Of a stretch of DNA of 64,000 nucleotides, positions 1 to 6,768 are shown piece by piece. The position numbers and the translations under genes were made by a program. This stretch comes from Candidatus Hydrogenedens sp. Lineage in GTDB: Bacteria; Hydrogenedentota; Hydrogenedentia; Hydrogenedentales; JAEUWI01. Every line of letters starts with the position of its first letter. Position 1 is the stretch's first letter. Under the pieces are notes generated by a model. The model was not told where the DNA came from. It saw nothing but the letters and a program-made list of their open reading frames with translations, and searched no databases. Location of the stretch: assembly GCA_016125095.1 (NCBI GenBank), contig WGMK01000007.1:186001-250000 (forward strand), given 5' to 3'.

Positions 1-2
1 TC

Positions 3-881
3 GACCAGCCCGCCGACGTGGACGCCGGACTCGACGGCTGCAAGGCTGTGATTCATAGCGCCGGGCCCTTCGAGCACACCTGCCGCCAGATGGGCCAGGC
101 GTGCTTGCGTAAGGGCGTGCACTATCTCGACATCACCGGCGAGATCATCGTATTCGAAACCATGGCCGCGATGGACGCCAAGGCGCGCGAGGCCGGCATC
201 ATGCTCATGCCGGGCACCGGGTTCGATGTGGTCCCCAGCGATTGCCTCGCCCTGCACCTCAAGCAGCAGATGCCCGAGGCGACCGACCTGACCCTGGCGT
301 TCTACGGGTCCGGCGGCCTCTCGCACGGCACCACGCTCACCATGACCGAGAACATCCCGCGCGGCGGCGCCATCCGCAAGGACGGCAAGATCACCAAGGT
401 GCCTTCCTGCTGGCAGGTGCGCGATATCGACTTCGGCGAACGCACCGAGACCTGCATGACGATCCCGTGGGGCGATGTCTCGACCGCGTGGTATAGCACC
501 GGAATCCCGAACATCAAGGTATTCATGGCGGCCCCGCCCGCCCTGCGCAATTCCGCCAAGCTCGGGCGCTATATCGCGCCGCTCCTCGGCACCTCCGTGG
601 TGCAGAACTACATGAAGTCCAAGATTAAGCCCGGCGGACCTTCCGACAACGCCCGCGCCAAGGGCTACTCCCTGCTCTGGGGCGAAGTGCGCGATGCGCG
701 CGGCAACGTCCGCGAAGCGCGCCTCCGCACCTGCGAAGGCTACACCCTCACCGCGATCACGGCCGTCATCATCTGCGAGCGCGTGTTGAGGGGCGATGCC
801 CCCGCAGGCTTCCAGACCCCCGCCAAAGCCTACGGCGCCGACCTCATCCTCGAAGCCGAAGGCAGCACGCGGGAGGGGTAG
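3..881 (+). CDS. Saccharopine dehydrogenase-like / trans-acting enoyl reductase-type oxidoreductase (5' truncated)
   Basis: The reading frame is already open at the left window edge, so the N-terminal nucleotide-binding part is missing; the GTG at 18 is only the first possible start inside the window. The visible part resembles the second half of saccharopine dehydrogenase NADP-binding family proteins: the end of the Rossmann fold (CKAVIHSAGPFEHTC, the usual 'N-x-x-GPF' loop), then HYLDITGE and GTGFDVVPSDCLALHL, a signature of the trans-acting enoyl reductase/short saccharopine-dehydrogenase-like group. In that group the domain reduces enoyl or keto groups in lipid or polyketide products, but many members have no assigned substrate. 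It ends six bases before the convergent gene at 888. Family is fairly clear; substrate is not. Confidence 0.75.
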   Translation, partial: DQPADVDAGLDGCKAVIHSAGPFEHTCRQMGQACLRKGVHYLDITGEIIVFETMAAMDAKAREAGIMLMPGTGFDVVPSDCLALHLKQQMPEATDLTLAFYGSGGLSHGTTLTMTENIPRGGAIRKDGKITKVPSCWQVRDIDFGERTETCMTIPWGDVSTAWYSTGIPNIKVFMAAPPALRNSAKLGRYIAPLLGTSVVQNYMKSKIKPGGPSDNARAKGYSLLWGEVRDARGNVREARLRTCEGYTLTAITAVIICERVLRGDAPAGFQTPAKAYGADLILEAEGSTREG

Positions 882-887
882 GCTGTG

Positions 888-2717
888 TCAGTAGATATCA
901 CCCTTCAAGACGATATCGCCATCCTCGTCAATCTTGATAACGACATCGCCGCTACCATTTTTCACCAGAAAATCAGCGCTCCCAGTGCTGCTGATCGTCC
1001 CCGAAAAATTCGTAGTAATTGAGCCTTTGCAAGCCAGGCCATTGTCACAATCGATCATCGCCACAACCGAACCATCTGGGGCCTTGACGATAAACTCCTG
1101 ATTGCTTCCGCTCGGAGAAATGGTGCCTGAAACGTTGCTTGTGATGGTCGCGCCGTTAAGCATCAAATCGCCGTCCTCGCCAAGAATCGCCAGTTTCTTG
1201 AAGGCATCACAGTCGGCGGCGATGGTCATACCGCGCTGACGGTAAACCAGCCAGTATTTCAAGGCAACATAGACTCCCTTCGGCGTTTGAGCAAATGCGA
1301 TACCGTAAGTGGCACTATCATTAAAGGGCGAAGACGTAATTCGCGAGACATCCCGTAGAGCGGCAGTCCAGTCGGCGGCGTCGGGTGCGACACCGGTTGA
1401 GCTGTCGAAGCGTACCAAGTTGCTAGATTGGCTAGTCCCTGTGCCGCGGACAATGGTCATGACGGGTTCGCCACGGCTGTTTCGCTGTAGGCGTCCCAAT
1501 TTATTGTCCACATCGCCCGAACCCCAGAAGGGCTCTGCTTCGGCCTGATTGCTGACGACGAGCACCAGATCTTCGGCATCGGGACTGCTACCCAGAGCGT
1601 AGTCGTCGAAATAGACCTGCTTACCGTCACCAGTCGCATCATCATTGTCGAGGGCGACCATAACGTGGTCACCGCCTGTTGTTGAATATCGCAAGCACTC
1701 GATATTGCCCGCATATACGTCTCCAAGTGCATAGGTCTCGGTATTTCCGGTCCCGATTTCGTCAGCACTAATCGTAGCAAGATCTCCACTTAGAACGAAG
1801 GCATTGACGTCTGACGATTGCGCTACGCAAAGATGGTAACTGGTAGTTCGCATCAAAGTAGCGATCGCGTAGTCATCACCATTAATGCTGAAATCTAGCC
1901 CCCTTAGCGCCGCAGCATTTCGCTCGCAATCCCCATCTAGATCCCAAGTCTCCAAAAACAATTCATTGTTCGACGCACTGGGACTCCATACACCGATTCG
2001 CAACTCGGATTCTTGTGGATTAATATCGCTTGGAAAATAGCTGAAACCCCAACCGATAACGGAGCGGTCAGAGGAATCGATCTCTAGCACGGCTTCAATC
2101 GTCGAAATGCTTCTATCAACAATTGACTCATCGCTCAGCCCATACTTACTCTGGCTGTAGATGTCCGTCCTGTCCCAGCCTCCCAGGCCATCCTGTTCAA
2201 AATTCTTTACAAAGAAATCGGAGCGCGAGGTATAGGGCTTTCCGCTAATCCCAGAAGACACGGCGCTGATGGTCGTACGCATGGAAAATGCCAACGCGAT
2301 GTGGACCACTCCTTCCGAGTCAACGGCCAAATCAATCTCATGAGACTCGAAATATTCGTTTGCGCCCAGATCAATCGGAAGCTCATAAACCTCCTCGTCT
2401 GACGTGGTGCCGGTATCTTCATCGAAGGTGAAGAACTCCACAAAATAGCGTACATCGACCCCTTCCCCGTCGACGACGAGGTAAGCAGCATAAACCTTCG
2501 ATTCGGCCGTGTCATACCCGATTCCGGGATCGCGATCGGTATCTTCTTTACCTGGCTGAGGGAAGCCATCCCCACGCTGCACCCATTCGGCGCTCGCTTT
2601 AAAGCCAAGAAGTAACAGCAAAGCAACTAGTAACAAACGAGGAGGCACACACCACCGAGACCAGCGCTTTGATAGGCACCAAAGGTTGTTTGTAGTTTGC
2701 GAATTATTCTTGGTCAT
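888..2717 (-). CDS. Secreted protein of unknown function with beta-repeat C-terminus
   Basis: 609 residues when started at the ATG at 2717 (minus strand); a TTG lies one codon upstream, but AAGGGA at a good distance favours the ATG. Residues about 25-45 form a signal peptide with a Leu-rich core ending near KASAEW. The middle is a long beta-rich region in which segments read like reports of 'events' with many Asp/Gly/Ser/Thr residues. The last 80 residues hold two near-repeats of the form 'GTIS-x-G-(x)-FxVK-x-x-G-x-VV-x-I-D', suggestive of a beta-solenoid. I recognise no catalytic motif. It is divergent from the secreted protein at 2978, which ends in a similar 'DGDVV' stretch. Both genes are visibly lower in GC than their neighbours, which suggests recent acquisition. 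Confidence 0.7.
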   Translation of the reverse strand: MTKNNSQTTNNLWCLSKRWSRWCVPPRLLLVALLLLLGFKASAEWVQRGDGFPQPGKEDTDRDPGIGYDTAESKVYAAYLVVDGEGVDVRYFVEFFTFDEDTGTTSDEEVYELPIDLGANEYFESHEIDLAVDSEGVVHIALAFSMRTTISAVSSGISGKPYTSRSDFFVKNFEQDGLGGWDRTDIYSQSKYGLSDESIVDRSISTIEAVLEIDSSDRSVIGWGFSYFPSDINPQESELRIGVWSPSASNNELFLETWDLDGDCERNAAALRGLDFSINGDDYAIATLMRTTSYHLCVAQSSDVNAFVLSGDLATISADEIGTGNTETYALGDVYAGNIECLRYSTTGGDHVMVALDNDDATGDGKQVYFDDYALGSSPDAEDLVLVVSNQAEAEPFWGSGDVDNKLGRLQRNSRGEPVMTIVRGTGTSQSSNLVRFDSSTGVAPDAADWTAALRDVSRITSSPFNDSATYGIAFAQTPKGVYVALKYWLVYRQRGMTIAADCDAFKKLAILGEDGDLMLNGATITSNVSGTISPSGSNQEFIVKAPDGSVVAMIDCDNGLACKGSITTNFSGTISSTGSADFLVKNGSGDVVIKIDEDGDIVLKGDIY

Positions 2718-2889
2718 CAAATTATCCCTTCATCGCTCAGCCGCAAAGAAGCTCAAGCCGGTTTGATCCCGCGAAGCCCTTTAAACCAAGGTGATTTCTT
2801 TATGGTATTTGCTCTACTATGCAGTACACTAGTTGCTTTGTCAAGCACCTACTACGATGCCAACGCTTTTCGGGGGGAGGACAAGGCTA

Positions 2890-2918
2890 TTGCATAATAA
2901 ACGATGAGATGCTATTGT
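2890..2918 (+). promoter_or_regulatory. Possible sigma70-type promoter for the secreted protein at 2978
   Basis: TTGCAT (2890-2895) and TATTGT (2913-2918) are separated by 17 bases and lie 60 bases before the ATG. The region is AT-richer than most of the window, so chance matches are more likely here. Confidence 0.35.
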
Positions 2919-2977
2919 TGCTGAGGGATATAGGGTCCAATAGATTCAAGCACACCAAAAGTATCGGGAGAACAAGC

Positions 2978-3481
2978 ATGAAATCACTTCGTCTGAAACA
3001 GCTTTTATTCACAGGTGGGCTAGTGGCATTCTGCGGGTTGGCGTATGCTGCCGTGTACAACGAAAGCGTTACCATTAACGGCGCGCTCACAGTCACCACT
3101 GACCCGGTCACGTTCGACACATCGCTAAAAGAACGTAGCAATATCTACCTAGGGGATGGCACTAACTTCAAGGGCCTTTACATTGACGCACGCGCAGGCG
3201 GAGATCTCGCGTCGAATACGAGCAAACGCATGGGGATAGTCGGGAATGGACAATATCAGTTCACAATCTCCGCTCAGAATAATCATAATCTCCAGTTGTT
3301 TGATGATTCGTCGAATGGAATCGTGATCTTCGACGGTGGATACGTGGATATCGCAACTGCTGGAGGAGCACCTAGTCTCACGCTTGACGGCGCGATTGAG
3401 TGGCCGGGCACCGGGACGACTACCAACGCCGGAATAACCGCGACAGCCGACGGGGACGTCGTGGTCCAGTTGGGGAACTAA
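2978..3481 (+). CDS. Small secreted beta-rich protein, possible surface/adhesin-like
   Basis: 167 residues from the ATG at 2978, chosen because GGGAG precedes it and it opens a clear signal peptide (MKSLRLKQLLF, hydrophobic core, cleavage near AYAAVYN). The frame is open further upstream, but that extension has no signal and no ribosome site. The mature part is made of short beta-type repeats (VTINGALTV, NIYLGDGTNFKGLYI, GIVIFDGGYVDI), like the stalk segments of tail-fibre or adhesin proteins. No enzymatic motif is visible. It is transcribed away from the larger secreted protein at 888-2717 and is followed by a strong terminator. Function unknown; joint export with its divergent partner is an inference. 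Confidence 0.65.
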   Translation: MKSLRLKQLLFTGGLVAFCGLAYAAVYNESVTINGALTVTTDPVTFDTSLKERSNIYLGDGTNFKGLYIDARAGGDLASNTSKRMGIVGNGQYQFTISAQNNHNLQLFDDSSNGIVIFDGGYVDIATAGGAPSLTLDGAIEWPGTGTTTNAGITATADGDVVVQLGN

Positions 3482-3515
3482 AGCCTAGACAGTTCCCATG
3501 ATCATGGTATTTCCG

Positions 3516-3551
3516 CCGCCCCCTTGTGAACGGGAGGGGGCGGCTAATTTT
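3516..3551 (+). terminator. Rho-independent terminator
   Basis: An 8-bp GC stem (CCGCCCCC at 3516-3523 with GGGGGCGG at 3536-3543) is followed by TAATTTTTT. It lies 35 bases after the stop of the small secreted protein. Confidence 0.85.
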
Positions 3552-3651
3552 TTGGGGCGTCGTGATGGGATAGGTCAAGCCATACGATGGTGAGCGCTGG
3601 TACGAACCCCCATCTCCTTTTCGTCAGCGTTGTGGTTTGGATGTTCGCCAG

Positions 3652-3769
3652 AGAGCTGCCGCCATTATCAGGAAGCGCGCTTCCGTCGTTTGTACGGCGG
3701 ATTGAATCTTGCCCTGCGGCGACGGGAGCTGTCCGCTCCCTACGCAAAGCGGGAGCTTGCTCCCGCACT
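3652..3769 (+). repeat. Composite palindromic repeat, copy A, left part (interrupted by the IS110 element)
   Basis: A string of short hairpin modules: a half of GCGGCAGCGGGCTGCCGC, then GGAAGCGCGCTTCC, GACGGGAGCTGTCCGCTCCC and GCGGGAGCTTGCTCCCGC. The same order occurs at 5290-5420 and, inverted, at 51790-51950. The element stops at CCCGCACT and resumes after the insertion sequence at 5005. Confidence 0.85.
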
Positions 3770-3774
3770 TGTAT

Positions 3775-3965
3775 GATGGTTTTCGGCCCGGTGCAGGGCA
3801 TCCGCACTGGAGCGTCCTTTCGGATAGCTCGTATTGGAGATTCCCGCACCGGGCCATTAACCCTGATGTCCATGAGACGGCGGACAGTATCGGGAGCCGG
3901 ACAGCACTCCGAGCTCGTATCCAACAAGTTGGCCGCTCTTGGACCTTCAACATACGAGGAGAGTC
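3775..3965 (+). ncRNA. Candidate IS110 bridge RNA (left-end non-coding region)
   Basis: IS110-group elements encode a structured bridge RNA upstream of the transposase that specifies target and donor sites. Here the 200-nt left end has a 13-bp stem with one bulged A (GGCCCGGTGCAGGG at 3785-3798 with CCCGCACCGGGCC at 3843-3855) enclosing an inner ATCCG/CGGAT stem. A later stem pairs CTCGTAT (3914-3920) with ATACGAG (3952-3958). Between them lie CGGGAGC (3891-3897), complementary to the left target flank GCTCCCG, and GCACTCCGAG (3904-3913), matching the target GCACTCCAAG across the core at 9 of 10 bases. Order and position fit a target-binding loop. The exact RNA ends are not determined. Confidence 0.6.
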
Positions 3966-3969
3966 TATC

Positions 3970-4989
3970 ATGGATAAGCGGCAAAAGGACGGCGGATTCT
4001 GGTTGGGCATCGATGTGGCGAAACAGACCTTCGACGCGTCTCTGGCGTGCCTGGATGCGGTGCCGTCGCAGTGGTCGAAGCTGCCCGTGTCGCGCTTTTC
4101 GATGTCGATGTCGGGCGTGGCGGACTTACTCGCCTGGCTGCAGGCCCGGGTTCCGCTTGGCGAGTGCCGGGGGGTGTGCCTGGAATCGACGGGGGTCTAT
4201 TCGCAGCGTCTGGTCGCCATGTTGAGAACGCAGGACCTGCCGGTTGTCTCGATGGTGAACCCCGCGCTGCCCGTGGCTTTCCGCAAGAGCTTCGCGCTGC
4301 ACGACAAATGCGACCGGGTGGATGCGGCGGTTCTGGCGCTCTTCGGGGTGGTCCACCAGCCCTTGGCCAATTGCGTGGATACTCCCCTCTACCAACGGCT
4401 GCGGCAGTTGCGACGCTTGCACGAGGATTTTACCGACGACATCCGGCGCTGGGAGAATCGTCTCGAGCAGTGCGACGAACCTGCGCTTCGCCGTGCTATC
4501 CAAGGCACCTTGCGGCACCTGAAGACAAAAGCAGACAAAGTCTGGAAACAAATTGAACAGTGGGTGCAAGACCACGACGAACTGCATCGGGATGTAGAAC
4601 TGATAACCACCATTCCCGGCATCGCAGCCAAGACCGCCATCGCCGTCCTCGCCGAGGCCGGCGACCTACGCCAATGGAAACCAAACCAACTCGTCAGCTA
4701 CGCCGGGCTGTTTCCGAAAGTCCATAGCAGCGGCACCAGCGTTGCAAGAAAGCCACGGCTCCACGGAGGAGGCCATAAACGACTGCGCACGGGCTTGTTT
4801 CTTCCCGCATGCCCCGCCGCAAGACATCATCCGCAATTCAGCCAATGGAGACTCCAGCTGCTTGAGAGAGGCAAGGCAAAGAAAGCAGTCATCGCTGCCA
4901 TCATGAGAAAACTCTTGCTTCTAATCCGAAGCGTCGTCGTACATCAAAGGCCCTATGACCCACACTTCAAAGCAAAAATCCCAGCTTGA
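3970..4989 (+). CDS. IS110-family transposase (DEDD/serine recombinase)
   Basis: 339 residues from the ATG at 3970. The frame is open further upstream through the non-coding end, but the protein family begins at FWLGIDVAKQTFDASL. The N-terminal DEDD (RuvC-like) domain shows this first Asp, then CLESTGVYSQ with its Glu, and DKCDRVDAAVLALF with the paired Asp residues. A helical linker follows, then the C-terminal Transposase_20 domain: ITTIPGIAAKTAIAVLAEAG, the helix-hairpin-helix part, and YAGLFPKVHSSGTSVARKPR. Length is within the 320-400 residue range of the family. It has no frameshift, so the element looks competent. It probably works with the upstream structured RNA to recombine the circular form into a CT-core target. 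Confidence 0.93.
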   Translation: MDKRQKDGGFWLGIDVAKQTFDASLACLDAVPSQWSKLPVSRFSMSMSGVADLLAWLQARVPLGECRGVCLESTGVYSQRLVAMLRTQDLPVVSMVNPALPVAFRKSFALHDKCDRVDAAVLALFGVVHQPLANCVDTPLYQRLRQLRRLHEDFTDDIRRWENRLEQCDEPALRRAIQGTLRHLKTKADKVWKQIEQWVQDHDELHRDVELITTIPGIAAKTAIAVLAEAGDLRQWKPNQLVSYAGLFPKVHSSGTSVARKPRLHGGGHKRLRTGLFLPACPAARHHPQFSQWRLQLLERGKAKKAVIAAIMRKLLLLIRSVVVHQRPYDPHFKAKIPA

Positions 4990-5004
4990 AGCCAAGCACA
5001 GTAT

Positions 5005-5071
5005 CTCCAAGGCGGCTGCGCCGCAGGGGGGGGGCGAATGTCCCCATGGTCACCCTCCGGCAGCACCACCT
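5005..5071 (+). repeat. Composite palindromic repeat, copy A, right part
   Basis: Resumes the interrupted repeat with CTCCAAGGCGGCTGCGCCGC and the module GGGGCGAATGTCCCC, then degenerates through CTCCGGCAGCACCACC. The corresponding uninterrupted sequence is in the inverted copy at 51720-51800. Confidence 0.8.
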
Positions 5072-5094
5072 TCGCGATAAAGAGGTTGCCGCGT

Positions 5095-5445
5095 CGATCG
5101 AAGACTCGCTCCTCGCAAGGACGAAGTTGCGGATGGTTGGGGGTCAAGATTGCCCTGCGTGCGTATCGACGCCTCCCCAACTCCGTCATCGCGAGCGAAG
5201 CGCGGCGACCTCCTTGGCGCTATTGCCTCAAGATGGCTCGACGGAGTCTCGCCCCACCGTGCTGACATCTTCTTGCAGCCTGCTGCCTTGGTGTGCGGCA
5301 GCGGGCTGCCGCCATAATCAGGAAGCGCGCTTCCGTCGCTTGGACCGCGGATTGACTCTTACCCCGCGACGACGGGAGCTGTCCGCTCACTACGAAAAGC
5401 GGGAGCTTGCTCCCGCACTCCACGGCGTCCGGCGCCGCAGCGGAC
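5095..5445 (+). repeat. Composite palindromic repeat, copy B
   Basis: About 350 bp in the same module order as the inverted copy at 51661-52130: GACTCGCTCCTCGCAAGGAC, GTCATCGCGAGCGAAGCGCG, ATGGCTCGACGGAGTCTCGC with CCCACCGTGC, a CAGC..GCTGC module, GCGGCAGCGGGCTGCCGC, GGAAGCGCGCTTCC, GACGGGAGCTGTCCGCTC and GCGGGAGCTTGCTCCCGC. Most modules are self-complementary and would form hairpins. Several read open in protein frames, but this is a by-product of the palindromes. Confidence 0.85.
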
Positions 5446-5453
5446 TCAATAAC

Positions 5454-5487
5454 AAAACGGCCCCTTGCCGGAGCAAGGGGCCGTTTT
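5454..5487 (-). terminator. Rho-independent terminator of the pilin gene
   Basis: A perfect 14-bp hairpin, AAAACGGCCCCTTG pairing with CAAGGGGCCGTTTT around a CCGGAG loop, 22 bases after the stop of the pilin gene. On the minus strand the stem ends in TTTTG. Confidence 0.9.
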
Positions 5488-5509
5488 CAGAAATGAGAAG
5501 TGGTGTTGC

Positions 5510-6592
5510 TTAGAACACGCTGATGAGGTTGGCGGTCGGGCCGTTCACGGGCTGCTGACCACCGACGCCACCGTTCGGGTACTTGAGGAACTCGACGTGG
5601 CCGTCGAGATACAGCACGTTGCAGCCGCCGGGGATGTGGTTGAACAGCTCAATCTGGCCGCCGTTACCCAGCTGGTCGAACATGATGTAGATTTCGCTCT
5701 GCGCCTTCGCCGAAGCACCGGGGTTGTTGATGTCGGTGATCAGGAAGCGCTCGATGCCCTCGCGCAGACGGTACAGCGTGTTGCTGCTGCCGTTGCCGAC
5801 GTTACCATCGGCAAGGTTGGAGCCGGTGATGTCGCTGTCCACGCCGCGAAGAATGGCCTGCGGATCGCCGAGGTTAACGAAACCAACGCCCGTTACGAGG
5901 TCAAGTACGCCCGACGCCAACTGAAGCGGGATAAGCGTGTCGGGGTTGGCCGCAATGATGTCGTTGATATCCGGGAAAAGAAGCGAGAAAACCGAGGATA
6001 CCGTGGAGGGAAGATTTGAGAAGGTCACCGCATTGGCGTCGTCCATCTTGTCCAGCGCCCAGCCGAGGTACGCGTAGGAAGCGTCGATAAGGCTCACACC
6101 TTCACTGGTGTCCGCTGAGCCTGAACCCGCGACCCCAGGGGCACCATCGCAAGCATAGACATTGAACTGGAATTCACCGGTCACCACGCCGTCTTTGGTC
6201 TTGAGATCGTCAATCGTGTCATTGGCGTCCGACGGGCACAGCGCGATGGCCGGGTCTGTCAGGTATTCCGGATAAATGCTGACAACACGCGGACCGGCAG
6301 CGATATACAGGTTGTCCGTTACCGACGGCAGGCCATTGTTCAAGCAGTTCACGTCATTCGCGGGCGAGTTACCAGCGTTGATTTCCAGCTGGAGGGGCGG
6401 GTACTTCTCGCCGCGGGACTCGTTGGCGTACATCTTGAACACCAGACCCCACTGCTTGAGGTTGTTCTGACAGCTGGCACGACGCGCGGCCTCGCGGGCG
6501 CGGGCGAGTGCCGGCAGCAGGATGGCCGCGAGAATGCCGATGATGGCAATCACGACCAACAGTTCGATGAGTGTGAAACCCTTCTTTTGCAT
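5510..6592 (-). CDS. DUF1559 (H-X9-DG) prepilin-type protein
   Basis: 360 residues from the ATG at 6592, preceded by AGAGGAG. It starts with the type IV pilin/pseudopilin leader [20 protein letters not shown], with the prepilin peptidase site after Gly5 and the conserved Glu at +5, and continues as a long helix [21 protein letters not shown]. The C-terminus carries the H-x9-DG signature ([18 protein letters not shown]) that defines the DUF1559 group expanded in Planctomycetes and relatives. The mature protein should be assembled into, or displayed on, a type II secretion/type IV pilus-like fibre after processing by a prepilin peptidase; neither peptidase nor assembly ATPase is encoded nearby. 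It is a single-gene unit with its own strong promoter and terminator, consistent with high expression. Confidence 0.9.
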   Translation of the reverse strand: MQKKGFTLIELLVVIAIIGILAAILLPALARAREAARRASCQNNLKQWGLVFKMYANESRGEKYPPLQLEINAGNSPANDVNCLNNGLPSVTDNLYIAAGPRVVSIYPEYLTDPAIALCPSDANDTIDDLKTKDGVVTGEFQFNVYACDGAPGVAGSGSADTSEGVSLIDASYAYLGWALDKMDDANAVTFSNLPSTVSSVFSLLFPDINDIIAANPDTLIPLQLASGVLDLVTGVGFVNLGDPQAILRGVDSDITGSNLADGNVGNGSSNTLYRLREGIERFLITDINNPGASAKAQSEIYIMFDQLGNGGQIELFNHIPGGCNVLYLDGHVEFLKYPNGGVGGQQPVNGPTANLISVF

Positions 6593-6679
6593 GTTGTTCT
6601 CCTCTGATGACTTCTGAAAAAGAATGATGCCCGTGCCGTATCGAATAATACGGCCCCCGAAACAGATCGGTGGACCCGT

Positions 6680-6708
6680 ATTATAGGGCTTGGAATTTCG
6701 CATTGCAA
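6680..6708 (-). promoter_or_regulatory. Near-consensus sigma70-type promoter of the pilin gene
   Basis: On the minus strand TTGCAA (6708-6703) and a perfect TATAAT (6685-6680) are separated by exactly 17 bases. The start codon is about 90 bases downstream, leaving a leader that contains the palindrome CCGTATcgaatAATACGG at about 6639-6656. Confidence 0.8.
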
Positions 6709-6768
6709 GGGAAATTTACGCCTCAGGATGGAACAGAATGCACGAAAACTCGGAAGTAAGGGGAGCGG

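Larger units (their letters stand above)
3770..5006 (+). mobile_element. IS110-family insertion sequence, 1237 bp, inserted in a palindromic repeat
   Basis: The ends come from comparison with the uninterrupted repeat at 51661-52130 (minus strand). That copy reads CCCGCA-CT-CCAAGGCGG without a break, whereas here CCCGCA-CT (3768-3769) is followed by TGTATGATGG, and CACAGTAT-CT (5005-5006) is followed by CCAAGGCGG. The element is thus 1237 bp including one CT. It has no terminal inverted repeats, as expected for IS110. It contains a 200-nt non-coding left end and one intact transposase. The core CT duplicated at both junctions is what known IS110-group recombination through a dinucleotide core would leave. 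Integration into REP-like palindromes is also known for this family. Confidence 0.9.

Noticed and set aside
3544..3650. Extra gene upstream of the repeat
   Set aside because: Only short frames without ribosome sites; the terminator of the previous gene precedes it and the repeat follows.
3652..5445. CRISPR array
   Set aside because: The repeated units are different palindromes, without constant-length spacers or a leader, and no cas genes are present.
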